NCBI GenBank assembly: GCA_029204225.1
Contig: CM055106.1
Span: forward strand, 35,376,361 to 35,440,360
Direction of reading: 5' to 3'
DNA length: 64,000 bases
Source of the DNA: Diphasiastrum complanatum
Taxonomy: Eukaryota; Streptophyta; Lycopodiopsida; Lycopodiales; Lycopodiaceae
Below the pieces are notes generated by a model. It was not told the origin of the DNA and searched no databases. It saw only the letters and a list, made by a program, of their open reading frames with translations. Shown here piece by piece: positions 18,895 to 31,244 of this stretch. Each line of letters begins with the position of its first letter. The stretch's first letter is position 1. Made by a program: the position numbers and the translations under genes.

Positions 18895-21790
18895 ATTATC
18901 CATATTGTGGATCCCAGAACTAAGCAAAGTGTTTTATCAGACATGAAACCCAACAGGTGCACTACAAAAATTCACTTGATCTCATTTACTGATTTTTCCA
19001 AGAAGCTAGTAGTGGCTCGTCCTCTCCTGGAGCGACTAAACTTTGACACACGACTTTTCTCAGGTGTGCAACATGAATACCTGGTGCGTGTGGCTTATTC
19101 TACATTTGATGATGAGCTCCAAACATTCAAGATCCCTAGACACAAAGATGAAGATCCAATGGGGTTCCCGAATGAAGGAGAGCCTATGCACGACAGAGGG
19201 CAATCTTTTGATTAGGAATTACTTGATAGAGCTCTGTATGGAAGACGGTGATACCTCCATCTACAACAATGACGGTTATGCTATCAAACTCATCTCGGAT
19301 CCAGGACTTAGGACAACGGCGGACCTACTTGCATTACTCATTGAGGTACAATCATCAAGATTTGATAGGAATATTCCAAGCAACAGTTATTTGCCCTATC
19401 ATTTGGCTTGGAGGAACCTGTTACACGCCACTTCATGTGGGCAGAAAAGATAAGTATGAAATTATGTGCAGCGCTCAAAGCGAAAAAACCTCTCACAAAG
19501 TGTGAATATCTCCTGTATATGCTTGTAAGCAAACATTACTTGGGTGAACTCCCTAGCATTCTCGCTCAAGTGCAAGAGAAAAATTTAGACGTGCCACATA
19601 CCACCTCAGCACTCAGCACTCCAAGAGGATAAAAGGGAGAGAGGCAAAGGAAACAAGCAAACCAACACCCAAACGACGCCACATCACTAGCAGAAATACA
19701 TCAGTGTCATTCACACGTGGCAAGGAAGCAGAGTTAGAGCCACAACTGTTAAAAGAGCATGCCCATAGCCAACACACAAAAGAACATTCAGAGGGCCACA
19801 CACAAGGTAAAGACTCATCCAGCAGTAGCAAATAGCACTTGTGCAAATCCACCATCCAGGGGCATGAAAATATCAATGAAATGGGAGACACAACACAATC
19901 ACCCTATCCAATGCCTAAAGACACCTCAACAATGAAAATCATGGAAGGCATTGAAGAAGAATTGACTGCAACATCAAATCCTTCAATGACACATTTTGAG
20001 GCAAAGGAGACAGAGGCTAAACCTAGTGTCCCACCTGTGTTGTTCATAGTAAGTGACCCACGAACCACCATTTCATCAATTCCCATCACACCAACCATCA
20101 CTGTCACACTACCTAGCACACTCACCCTCACCACTACACCCCTATTGTCTCCACAAACACACTCCCACTCCCCACTGCACCAATCACAACCACCTCTATG
20201 CAATCTCTGACACATTTTCCAAATGTCTTTGATGCATCCTTCAACATTGATGAATTCTCACTTTCACTGTTAAACACACCACTTGCCACCACCACACCAT
20301 TTCCTTCACCCAGTACTATCGCTACTGCCACTACTTTCACAATACTTTCCATTTTTTTTATCACAACTATCGACACATCTCCAATCCCTATCACCATTAC
20401 TCAAACATCACAACCTCCATCTGTTCAATCCGTCCATCATGAACAATACACCACATTGTATCAAAACACACAACAAAATCCCCCACCATCCTACGCATTT
20501 ACCTCTCAACAGTATCCTCCTATTGGGGAGTGGTAGTATTTTCCGAAAAATGTGCGATAGGCCATCAACGCTCAAAGTGATGCCATGCATTACCTCTACT
20601 CTTCAATCAATAAGTATTAGAACTAGTGCAACTTCTCGCAAGAGGAAAACATGCAGCTGACAAACAAGGTACAAGAATGGCAGATTTATTTCACAGAATT
20701 AGAACAAGAGGTCGCTCAATTAAAAAACAAAGAAAGAAAGCTTATGGCTAACCTCAAAGAGCTACACCAAAATAACAGGGACGTTCACGCACGCGTACAA
20801 TGTAGGAATGATCTCATCAAGACCCTGGAAACACAGTTAGAAGGTGAACAACGAAGCCACATGAACTTACGGGCTGCTATGATGGGAAATATCCAATGGA
20901 TTGATTTCAACTAGTTCCAAGCACCACCAATCCCGAAGGGCACTGTAATACCTCTCGCTTCCTATCAGAAGTTAACTCAAGTACTAATGGCAAACCAGAT
21001 GCAAGCACAACAATTGTAGCAGGCCATTCTAGCAAATCAAACTGTGCTCAATGCACGGATTGAGGAGCTAGAAGGACAACTAAAATCATTACGTCAGCAA
21101 CTACCAACATTACACACAAAGCATGAAGAAACACATGCCAAACACCATAGACAACAAGATGCAGAAAATGATCATCATGGACCTTCGTGCTACACAGGAC
21201 AACAATGAGATAATCTAGGGTATCACTCGACAATGGTGTAATCTCAAAGCACACAAGGAGGTACTACCACGAACCACGAACGAGGCATCTCAACTGAAGA
21301 GCCTAACCCCACTGCCACTCAACCTGAAACCACCTATCAAGCCTCATCACCCCCACTCGATGACACACCCCTCTCCCCACCACATGAACAATCACCTTAC
21401 CACCTCGACACTCAACCTTATTCACCATCCATTGTTTATCAACTCCGCAAATACCCAACCCTCTCCCATGAACTTTTCACAAGCATACCTAACCCTCCAC
21501 CACCCACACCTACCACAACTATAGAGGTACGACATATAATCACGTCGAAGAATCCTAACCGACAGATGTTAATGTCAGAGGAGTTTAACAAAGCATATCC
21601 AAGCTGGGAGGACCGAGGCGGGCACACTCTTCCTGATTTCATGATATATAAATCTCACAAGTAGAAAGTATTAGCATTGGAGACGCAACCTAAGTGGCGA
21701 CGTGCTATGATGTTGGAAAATGCACATGCTTTTGAGAGATATATCGTGAACCAACTTACATGTGCGTCAATCCAACATATCATCCCATAA
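18895..21790 (+). pseudogene. Decayed downstream ORF of the gypsy element (function unknown)
   Basis: I do not recognise this protein. Same strand as the integrase and 3' of it. Coding-like pieces, connected by frameshifts and stops: 18907-19215 (LISFTDFSKKLVVARPLLER), about 19220-19453 (YLIELCMEDGDTSIYNNDGY), 19408-19632 (AEKISMKLCAALKAKKPLTK, LVSKHYLGELPSILAQVQE), 19839-20536 (very rich in Pro, Thr and Ser), 20651-20914 (a coiled coil with heptad-like Leu, ELEQEVAQLKNKERKLMANL), then to about 21210 (ARIEELEGQLKSLRQQLPTL) and a last piece at about 21521-21660 (LMSEEFNKAYPSWEDRGGHT). Together that is some 800-900 codons. An additional ORF in a plant gypsy element, or the gag of a following element, are both possible; a host gene is less likely given the context. 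Confidence 0.45.
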
Positions 21791-21814
21791 GGCACAGGGA
21801 CCTAACAACAGTAG

Positions 21815-22481
21815 TGATGGAAATCATGTTTAATCTTTAGCAACTAACTTTTTCTAGATACTAAGTGATTACGTATTCAAACATAAAGTATTGAATTCTC
21901 AGACAATTTCTATCAGTTACAAAACCTATACAGAGATGCATGCATTCTGACACAAACTGAACGCAATAAGAAAATAATATTGATTCAAAAAACAAGATCA
22001 GATGCTAATGAGTGCAAGACAATAGCGGATAGAAACCACGCACTCTAAAGCTGTCTCTGAGTAGCTGAGAATAAGTCTAAAATAAGCAATTCTTTTGATA
22101 GGCAGTAGTGCAATAGCAACTCTAAAATAAATCTCTAAAAGACTGAGCTAGAATGCTCAAGAGAGTTCAAGCTTGAAAGCTTAATAGAGAGCTAACAACA
22201 ATACTTTTTGATTGTGAATGATCCGCTTGATGAGAGCGTAGGAAGCGTCGTGTAATAACACTCAACTCCTTCACAATTCACAATGTTGATGATCATTGAT
22301 AATGAGAGGTATGAATAGTACTTGATTTATACTAAGTGTTTAGGTCTTCAAATGCGATTGCTAGTTGGCTAGAGTCTGCTGGCATTCATCCAGTTCCTTC
22401 TCAGAAATATTTGCTGATAAGTGATGACAATTGCATAAACAGTTTTCTGCATAAATGAACTAAAACTGCCACAGGCGAGAG
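21815..22481 (-). repeat. LTR family B, left piece (interrupted)
   Basis: Starts TGATGGAAATCATG on the plus strand. Its reverse complement matches the plus-strand fragment at about 37480-37690 (for example CAGACTC(C/T)AGCCAACT and a TTAGTATAAAT TATA box). It breaks at 22481 where copia A1 is inserted, and continues at 26882. Confidence 0.75.
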
Positions 22482-23585
22482 TATTGGGAGAGAGGGGGAG
22501 AATAAATGACGAACACGAACAAGAAACGAACTTGAACAGAAAATGTTCGTGTGCAGTGGGATAAGTTATACGACTCTCTCCAGAAGCATGACTACGCCTA
22601 TTAGAATGACATAACTTTAGTGATAGAAATCACGGTCATTCTAGATTACGCAGCCAAACATTAATAGATGAAGCACCAGAAGAATAATTTTTTGCGAATA
22701 GCAAGACAAATTATATGTCACGAATGATTCGTGAAGAGCTAGACTGTGCTCGATTGATAATTGGTCGTGAATGATTCGCGAAAGACAAGACTAAATATTA
22801 ATCGTCTCTTACCAGTAAGAACAACTAGAAAGATCAGACAGAATGAAAGATAAGCATAGCAATATTAACATAGATCTAAACACAGAACAATGAATTGTAT
22901 TAGATTAAGTATAGCATGTATACATGTCAATAATGCGGTAGAGCACAATACAGTAGCGAATGAAACCGCATGCTCTACAAAGCTTATTTCAATCTGTAAA
23001 AAAGAATCTAAATCTTAATTCTGACAAAATGAAGAATCAATGCTCAGGACATCTACTTCGTTTATGTCATCTTCTTCTGCTCTCTTCATCATCTATTAAA
23101 TCATCTCATCTTGTATCAATGGTGTCTAGTATATGTATATATACATAATATTACAGGTGTGCAGATGTGAAAGTACAGAGTGGATGTGCTGTCTATAGGA
23201 GATCGTGGGTGGCTACAATCGTTGTCCAATCTGTTAGCGCAACTACATGGGGTGAACGTAAAAAGGGTGCGACATCAGCCAGTGCTGAAGTGAACGTTGG
23301 TGATGATGCAAAAAGTGCGTCACTCTTACGAATGGCCTCAGGATAAGATTTACAGGGTGCCTTAGCTTTTAGGACACCTTCGGAATTCTGTAGGATAGTG
23401 TCTCCTTTTTTCCTGTCACCATAACCTGTGTAAAAACATAGTGTCGTGATTCTTTCGCCTTTTATTCGTCTATGCGAATTTGCGTGTAAATATGCAGGCT
23501 GCGTGACAACGTTAGTAAATATGCAGCAAGATTGGAGGCGGATTAAAAATGGAATTTAGGAGAGCTAGAGGGAATAAATCCAACA
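22482..23585 (-). repeat. 3' LTR of copia A1
   Basis: About 1104 bp, TATTGGGAGAG...ATCCAACA on the plus strand. A TATA-like run (TATATGTATATATAC, about 23132-23146) lies in the expected U3 region of the sense strand. It is near-identical with 25780-26881. Confidence 0.92.
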
Positions 23586-23598
23586 CCCCCCCCCCCCC
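23586..23598 (-). other. Polypurine tract of copia A1
   Basis: A run of 13 C on the plus strand (G13 in sense) between the pol stop codon complement and the LTR. Confidence 0.88.
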
Positions 23599-23744
23599 TT
23601 AATCTGGATCCATGAATGCCTTGACCTTCAGACTGAGCAATGCACAAAATTTGTTGTGTGCATTAACATCGAGTGCTTTCGTGAAGATGTCTGCAACCAT
23701 GTCCTGCATTCTGCATTACGTTAAGCTTACCTCTCTGTCGAGAG
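23599..23744 (-). pseudogene. Terminal RNase H tail of copia A1
   Basis: Only the last 45-50 codons of pol remain: REVSLT, DMVADIFTKALDVNAHNK and the terminal stop (complement of TTA at 23599-23601), matching the end of the 15-17 kb copy. It is fused to integrase sequence at about 23745. Confidence 0.85.
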
Positions 23745-24760
23745 CCTAGAATCTCTTGGGCAACGATGCATGTGATAGCATACACTTAGCTGATTTGACC
23801 AAAGTATGGTTCTTCCTCTCAGCTAAGCCATTAGACTGAGGACTATAAGGAGTGATGAATTGCTGCTCAATGTCTTGGCTTTGGCAGTACTCGTTAAACT
23901 CGACAAAGATGTATTATCCACTGTTGTCTGACCTTAGAGCCTTGATCGTCCTTTTAGTCTCCTTTTATGCACGCTCCTTGAAGATTCTGAAGCAGTTGAA
24001 GGCTTATGATTTCTTCTTTATGAAACACACCATCGTTCTTCTGGAGAATTCATCAATAAAGGTAATAAAATACTTGGCATCCTTCAGCGAAGGATTTTTC
24101 ATTGGGCCACAAATATTTGAATGTACAGCATCTAGTAATCCTCTAGAAACATGTTGATGGCTTGACTTAAATGGTTTCCTAGTCTGTTTACCAAATAGAC
24201 AGTCTTGACAGACAGGTAATTCGACTTTTTCATGAGGATAGTCGAGATCAAGAACAATAGATTGTCTCGACATTCGTTGTACAGCAACATGATTTGAATG
24301 ACCAAGTCTATAATGCCAAAGTAAACCTTTATTTGAATGAGTTGAAGTACTGAGAGCCTGACTAGAGGCAAAAAAACAATGACTTAATTTATACAAGTAT
24401 CCATGCCTCTTTCTGAGTGCCAGGATCTTGCTTGTCCTATCAACTACTTTACACTTATCACATTCGAATTCTACTCTATGTCCTAGATCTGTGATTCTGC
24501 TTACAAAGAGCAAATTCGTAGATAACTTTGGTACATACAAGACTTTTGAGAGTAGCTTAGACTGATCATTTGCAAAGCATAATCTCACAATGCCTTCACC
24601 TGTAATAGCTTCTATGCTATTGTCACCAAGGTGAACGAATTTCTAGGTACTGTAAGGCGTATAGGACTCAAAACAGCCAATTAGGCTAGTCATGTGCTGA
24701 GTGGCGCCGGAATCCAGGAACCAAGAACTATCGCCAGATGCTCCTTGATGGTTGGTCATG
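23745..24760 (-). pseudogene. Protease to integrase of copia A1
   Basis: From right to left: the intact protease site WFLDSGATQHMTS at about 24690-24735; then ORF 24588-24004 with the protease end, VLYVPKLSTNLLFVSRITDL, the GAG-pre-integrase His/Cys domain (LLWHYRLGHSNHVAVQRMSR ... VCQDCLFGKQ) and the first Asp of the integrase core (LDAVHSNICGPM). Further integrase sequence decays through 23.9 kb and ends at LLPKRF near 23750, where a deletion joins it to the RNase H tail. The catalytic site of the protease is kept, unlike in the 46.4-48.1 kb copy. Confidence 0.88.
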
Positions 24761-24859
24761 AAGGCATCATGATCCGCTTCTTGAATAGGCTGTGGAGCTT
24801 CTGCAGCTGCATTCGCCACTTGATTCGACTGCCCTTTGCTGTTGTTCTTTGTTTGAAGT

Positions 24860-25632
24860 ATGCAGCAGTCTTGTATTTCATGGTTGTTTCATTTGTAGTA
24901 TCTGCAGAACAGCTTCTTCTTTGTCTGTCGATTCAACTGTTCCTTGTGCTGAGCTGGTTTCTAGTCCGGCTTTGATTGCTTTGGGCCTTTCTTCTTCTTC
25001 TGCTTTGTCGTGTTCTTGTTGGTGTACAAGGCGTGAGAATTAGCTGAGGAACTCGAGTCTTCATTCCTTCTCGTGTCTTCCTACAATAGCATAGTAATGA
25101 CTCTCGAAAGAGTCAATTCTGGATGAGTCGTGATGATCATCACCCAGCTATCGTAAGAACTTGGCAAGCTTATAAGCAGTTGCATCACTGCGTCTTGATC
25201 GTCTATGACAGATCCGACAGCGGCCATTTTTCTTAGCAGGTTCTTGAATTGATTAATGTGATTATGTAGAGAATCACCATTCGTCATCTTGAGGGAGTAG
25301 AATTTCTTCCTGAGATATAGCTTGGAAGCTACATCTCGCACTTTGTATAGTGTGCTCAAGATGTCCCAGACTTCTTTCGATGTCTGGGCCTTGGATACAT
25401 GGCCAATCTAGGTATCCGTGATGTTGAGGATGATCAGCGCAAAAGCTTTTCCATCCTTGAGCTTCCATCTGACGATTGGCGCGTCGTCCACTTTGGGTTT
25501 CCCTTCTGCACCTGTAACAACTTCGTACAATTCTTTTGCCATTAGTACAGTTTTCATCTTAAATTTCCACAAATGGTAATTGGCTCCATCAAGCTTGTCC
25601 ATGATAGGACTGGCTTTCCCTTGGGAATCCAT
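24860..25632 (-). pseudogene. gag of copia A1
   Basis: Starts MDSQGKASPIMDKLDGANYH at 25632 with the copia gag core LWKFKMKTVLMAKELYEVVT; after a stop near 25408 the frame goes on in 25359-25081 (KVRDVASKLYLRKKFYSLKM, HINQFKNLLRKMAAVGSVID). The zinc knuckle near 24870-24910 reads CRYYK-stop-NNHEIQDC: the second Cys is Tyr and a stop lies inside. The 47.2 kb copy keeps the intact version, so this copy is dead for packaging. Confidence 0.88.
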
Positions 25633-25767
25633 GTGAAAGAATTAGTCTAAGTGATAGGGGAATCTATCAGTGACTTAAGTATGAAAATCTGATATTTACA
25701 GAACAAGAAATTACTCTATCGGCTAGTAGATTCTTGTACTGTGGAAGCCTATCAAGCTATGAAAATC

Positions 25768-25779
25768 GCTCTGATACCA
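25768..25779 (-). other. Primer binding site of copia A1
   Basis: GCTCTGATACCA is the exact complement of TGGTATCAGAGC (initiator-methionine tRNA type) and touches the LTR at 25780. Confidence 0.93.
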
Positions 25780-26881
25780 CGTTGGGAGAGAGCGGGAGAA
25801 TAAATGACGAACACGAACGAGAAACGATCTCGAACAGAAAATGTTCGTGTGTAGAGGGATAAGTTATACGACTCTCTCCGAAAGCATGACTACGCCTATC
25901 AGAATGACAGAACTTTAGTGATAGAAATCACGGTCATTCTAGATTATGTAGCCAAACATTAATAGATGAAGCACCAGAAGAATAATTTGTCACGAATAGC
26001 AAGACAAATTATATGTCGCGAATGATTCGTGAAGAGCTAGACTGTGCTCGACTGATAATTGGTCGCGAATGATTCGCGAAGACAAGACTAAATGTTAATC
26101 GTCTATTACCAGTAAGAACAACTAGAAAGATCAGACAGAATGAAAGATAAGCATAGCAATATTAACATAGATCTGAACACAAAACAATGAACTGTATTAG
26201 ATTAAGTATATCACGTATACATGTCAATAATGCGGTAGAGCACAATACAGTAGCGGACGAAATTGCGTGCCCTAAAAGCTTATTTCAATTTGTTAAAAAG
26301 AATTTAAACCTTAATTCTGACAAAATGAAAAATCAATGCTCAGGGCATCTACTTCGTTTATGTCGTCTTCTTCTACTCTCTTCATCATCTATTAAATCAT
26401 CTCATCTTGTATCAATGGTGTCCAGTATATCTATATATACCTAATATTACAGGTGTGCAGATGTGAAAGTACATAGTGGATGTGCTATTTGTAGGAGATC
26501 GTGGGTGGCTACAATCGTTGTCCAATCAGTTAGTGCAACTACATGGGGTGAACATAAAAAGGGTGCGACGTCAGCCAGTGCTGAAGTGAACGTTGGTGAT
26601 GATGCGAAAAGTGTGTCACTCTTACGAATGGCCTTAGGATAAGGTTTACATGGTGCCTTAGCTTTTAGGGCACCTTCGACATTCTGTAGGATAGTGTCCC
26701 CTTTTCGCCTGTCACCATAACCTGTGTAAAAACACAGTGTCGCAATTCTTTCGACTTTTATTCGTTTGTGAGAATTTGCGTGTAAATATGCAGGCTGCGT
26801 GACAACGTTAGTAAATATGCAGCAAGAATGGAGGCAGATTAAAAATGGGATTTAGGAGAGCTAGAGGGAATAAATCCAACA
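25780..26881 (-). repeat. 5' LTR of copia A1
   Basis: 1102 bp, CGTTGGGAGAG...ATCCAACA. It is the best full-length reference for the A-family LTR in this window. Confidence 0.93.
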
Positions 26882-27308
26882 AAGAGTGTCACAAAAAGAC
26901 GACAATGTTGGCTTTTGGAGAAAAGCGACAGTGTCGCAAAATCTCATGTCCTTAATATTGGCGTAGTCCCACATTGTGCCAAAGTCATTTCCTTAACGAT
27001 TGAAGCACTTTGAAAAATGCAGAAAATGCGACTCTGCATTTTTACTCGTAATTCTTGACAAGCGAAAAATGAGAAAAAGGCGACACTGCATGTTTACATG
27101 AGATTCCTGACAGGCAACACTGTCGGGTTTTTAGAGAGAGAAAATACGACACTGTTGTCAAACTCCATGTATTTTTATAGACTATGTAAAAACACTTGTA
27201 ATTCTGCAGACTATATAAAGACACGAAAAAATCCGCAGAACTGGATAAACAGTTGGATGAAGATTAGAAATTGATTAGTCGATTAGTAGGAAGGAGAATA
27301 ATCTAACA
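26882..27308 (-). repeat. LTR family B, right piece
   Basis: Continuation of the B LTR interrupted at 22481. Its complement matches 37205-37440 (TTTTCGCCTGTCAGGAAT, AAAGTGC, ATATTAAGGAAATGACTTTG words). It ends GGAGAATAATCTAACA, i.e. sense TGTTAGATTATTCTCC. Confidence 0.72.
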
Positions 27309-30300
27309 TGCTTAGGGTTTGGATTTTGCTTATGGTATGGGACATAAGTAGGGTTTGGATCTTGAGTATGCTATGGTTTGTGGTGGTATGCATGTGATTA
27401 GTTATTGGTTAGCAAGGGGGTGCTAGATTAGCCAAGTTACGGGATTGCATGTGCTAGCTAGCTATGGTTGGCTGGTGAATACTTGAGGCCACTTGTTATC
27501 TACCTTTGTGATTAAGATTAGGGACACATGTGGAGGAGAGATCCATGGAGGCTTGAAGTGTGCACATTAAGAGTCACAAGTCTATTAGAGGCTTCATCGA
27601 AAGGGTCAAGCAGTTAAAGGGGGCAATGTATCCTTGCTAGTGTACCTGACACAATACGACACCTTTAGTGAATCATGTGCCAACACAATATGAGAGGTGG
27701 ATGAGATCTCAAGAAGTGATTCAGATAGCTCAACCAACTAATTTAAAGGGCACCATCAAGACAAGGGAAAAGAGAAGAACAAAGAATTCAAGTTTGCAAA
27801 TCTCCATGCTAAAAGTTATCTTGTTGAAAATGTATAAAGCAAGATTTTGAAACACTAAACTTTTTGGCGCTATTTGTTAACTCTAGGTAATTTGATAAAC
27901 CATAGACATTAGAGTTCCATCAATTTACTCATTTTAACCCTACATAATCTTCTACCATCCTCATTCTTAATTTGGTTGGGGTTTTTTTTGGGTAGTGATG
28001 AGCTAGAAGGGCATGCCTCAATATCCAATAGCATTTTTCCAAGCTACGAGATGAAACTTTTATATATTTCAGAAGTTTTTGTTTTAATCTTTTTTAGTTT
28101 GAAACATGCTACAATACGTAGAAGCCTGATATGAGGATTCCTAATGGTCCACATGGCAACACAAATGACAAAGAAAAAAGTCATGAATTTTTTTGACGCC
28201 CTCTTTGAGCTCAAAATTTCTCTAATGCATGGTTTTTTTTCTCTAAGTTCCTTTTATCTTTAGTCCAAGTATTTCTCCAATACTCTCATCAAAGATTTTA
28301 GACAACCCCTTCAAAAAAATAACAAGAATCTACTCCATCTAAACTTGGGCACCTTCGGATCTTTGAATTTTCCAATGAAAATCAACTCCTTATTTGCTAC
28401 ATCTTTCTACCATAGAATACTCTCATCCCTCATTTGAAAGGTTTTCTCTCTCACTTCTTCTCTCACACCGCTCACTTCTTCTCTCATGCCCGTTGCCATA
28501 TACCCTACCAATGAGGCCTCTCTATTTAGATACATCACTTCCATCCTCCCCACACCACCTTATCTAGTTTACCTCCCACCCTTGAGCACTCGGCTCCATT
28601 TGCATTTTTTACATGTCCTCCAATCTCCCTTTTGTCCATTTTGTCACATCTCCTTCTATCCCTCGTTGGTCCACTTGGTTAATGCCAAAGGGAGTCGAGA
28701 TGACCTTGAAAGTCATCTAGAATAAGAGGCCTAAGACCATCCACAATATTACCTTTGCAAGCATGGGAATCATTTTTTCCTACATGCCCTCTCTATGAAA
28801 AACCAGTAGTCTTGTGTCTAAACTATTAGCTTTGTCCTTTGTGTCCCACATTGAAACACTCCATTAGTTTTTTAATTGCCCTTCTGCCTCTTGGTTCCTC
28901 CTTTCATGGTTTTCTAAATGCCTCATTTTTTGGAAAACATTTTCAACAAATGTTGATGACTCTCTCCTTTGGTTCCTTTGCAGGGTCTTTTCTTTTTGGA
29001 AATCTTGAAATACCCTGGGGATACTGGTGAGCAATCCACAATTGAGATTTTTAGAATTTTAAGTTTAGCTATCTATGTTAGAAGTTTGACATGTAAATGC
29101 CTCCCAATATGGTGTGCTATATTTTGCTTTTTGGCTAATCTTCACTAATATTGAGCTCTAATTAACTTGGGATGGTGATAGTTGAATATGACAACAAAAA
29201 AGGTTAGACGGTCCTTTCTACAATGTATGTTTTGTTCATAATAAAAGAGTCTCTTTACTTTTTTGCCAAATAAAACTAATTCTACTTGATAATGTTAACA
29301 CAATAAATAGGACTAAAATTTCGATCTTCAAATGATTTTTGGATTTTAATTTTCAAATGAGTGGTTTTGAAAAGAGCCTTTCAACTAGCACTATATTAAC
29401 CAATGCTCTTAAAAAATCCACAAATACACACATGCCAATAGTTAAAATTTACATTTCAGTGCTTGGTTCTAAATTTGTAGAGTGTTTTCTAGATGTGTAA
29501 ACCTTGCATCATTCTTAAATATCATAATTTCCTAATTGTGAGGCACATAGCATTCATTACACATGTAAAGCCCATGGGCTTATGGGCATAATGCCATATG
29601 CCCAAAAAAGCATCATTAGAAAACAATACCATCCTAAAAAAATTCTTCCATCATGTAAGGGGGACTGTCTCCTATACAAAAACTCAACTCCTTTTAAATA
29701 TAAATTTGATATTTAAATATGTTATTTTAATCTTTTGCAATTTCATTGAAATGCTATGAGGTTTTTTTAAGGTTGGCTTGGAACTTTTTTATGGGCACAA
29801 TGCCAACCTTTCCATTTCTTTGGAGGGCAAAAAATCAGCAAAGTATAGAAATGGAACCGACCTAATTTCTTTAAAACCAACATCGTAAAATCTTTGACGA
29901 TTTTTTATACAAACATATAAACCCTTTTAAGACTCAAAAAACTAAGAATCCTAAAAAAATGCAGGTTTTTTGAGGATCTAACTCAAAAGAGGCTTCTTAA
30001 GCATCTTCGAAACTTGAAACTTTCAAAATTCACACCTGTGACTTCTAAGTGGTGAGCAACGACTCTTGAGTTGTTAGTCCTGAGTCATGACTCGCAGTGT
30101 TCGAGAAAGCCGGCATTCTTAAGGAATGGAACCGACATCTTTTCCCAAAAATCGACAACTACAAAATTTTGCAAGATGTTTTACATGATAAATTTAAGAT
30201 TTTATAAGAAAAAATCGACAAGTAAAAGCATATCCCTTGTTAGTAGTCGGAATACTTCTTAAGATATGGGATTTTTGAGGAAACCTGAAAAAAGTTTCCC

Positions 30301-30853
30301 AAACACTGGTCATGAGTGTCTGAAATTGGATATTCCACGCCTGGTCCTGAGTCCTTCCTTCCTGACTAAAACCTTTTAAGATGAACCTGGTACAAAAGTA
30401 CCATACAAAGGGAATAATAATAGGACTATTAAATGATAATAATACTGTGGGCAGTGTGGGGCATTATTTTTTTGGCAACTATAAGGGGGTATTAACTAGG
30501 CCGTAGCATTTATCAACTTGAATAAAGTATTGGTAGGTAGTAAGCCTAGTATGCTCTTTTTCCTTTTTGGGAATAAAAACTTAAAAGTAGATTCTTATGA
30601 TAGTCCAGGACTCCAGTTCTGGACACCCACCCTAACCCTTACCCCTGGTTTTCAAAACGACGGCTGGCTTTCAATTGGCACGAGGAGGCTGTCTGAAGCA
30701 CACGTAGTCCCCGCGGCCAGCAGTCTGTCATCATTAATTCATGTTGGAATCTGGAATTTTGAAGCTTCAAAGTATGTGAACTCATCATCAATCGTGATTG
30801 CTGCTTCAGCAGTTCAGCCTTCACTTCTCTTTTTGGCTTTTCAAAGGTGGTCA
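27309..30853. other. No recognisable gene; AT-rich sequence
   Basis: About 3.5 kb with only short ORFs without motifs. Homopolymer T and A runs are common. A short run of GAGT/GACTC words around 30062-30095 and repeated 'CCCATGGGCTTATGGGC'-type words near 29570 are local only. I see no LTR ends, primer sites or splice-delimited exons. Confidence 0.45.
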
Positions 30854-31102
30854 CTTGTAAGTTGTAGCCTCTCAGGGATTTTGGGATGAAAATTCACAAA
30901 AATTAGAGCAGGCCCAATTGTTGAAAATTTGAATTTTATGGCTCGGTTTTATATTTGTAGGTTTTTTGGTCTCTTGTAAGTTGTAGCCCGTGGAATTTTG
31001 GGAGGAGAGGACCGAGGAGCATTGCATTTAAGAATTCACAAATTAGAGCAGGCCAATTGTCGAAAAATTTGAATTTTATTGCTCGGTTTTATATTTTTGC
31101 AG
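30854..31102 (+). repeat. Tandem duplication, period about 119 bp, two units
   Basis: CTTGTAAGTTGTAGCC starts at 30854 and 30973. Each unit goes on through ATTCACAAA, TTAGAGCAGG, TTTGAATTTTAT, GCTCGGTTTTATATTT and ends TGTAG (30960) or TGCAG (31102). Both ends look like 3' splice sites (pyrimidine-rich tract then AG). The second unit has an extra insertion of about 15 bp. Confidence 0.85.
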
Positions 31103-31244
31103 GGTTTTCAATTTCTAAAGGTCCACTAGTTTTTGTTATAGATTTCCAATTCAAAAGGTTTAATCTGAGCTTTTATCGACTTAGTTGAAAATTTTGTGGT
31201 TTTTTCTATCCGATTAACTTGAAACCTTTTTACAAGCACTAACA

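Larger units (their letters stand above)
22482..26881 (-). mobile_element. Copia A1, two full LTRs, large internal deletion
   Basis: A minus-strand element of 4.4 kb with LTRs at 22482-23585 and 25780-26881, a C13 purine-tract complement beside the left LTR and a perfect tRNA-iMet type primer site beside the right one. Flanks GAGAG (22477-22481) and AAGAG (26882-26886) are a target duplication with one difference. The interior keeps gag, protease and the first part of integrase, then jumps from PKRF of the integrase to the last residues of RNase H, so RT and most of RNase H are gone. It is non-autonomous. The LTRs are very similar by eye over 1.1 kb, so it is younger than element D. Confidence 0.93.

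Noticed and set aside
19839-20590. Minus-strand ORFs opposite the Pro/Thr/Ser-rich segment (Val/Gly-rich)
   Set aside because: They are shadows of the TG/CA-rich repeat-like coding strand; the plus strand fits with the coiled-coil part downstream.
21815-27308. Clear target duplication for the B LTR
   Set aside because: The five bases on both sides (AGTAG; TGCTT) do not match, so solo-LTR status of B could not be shown.
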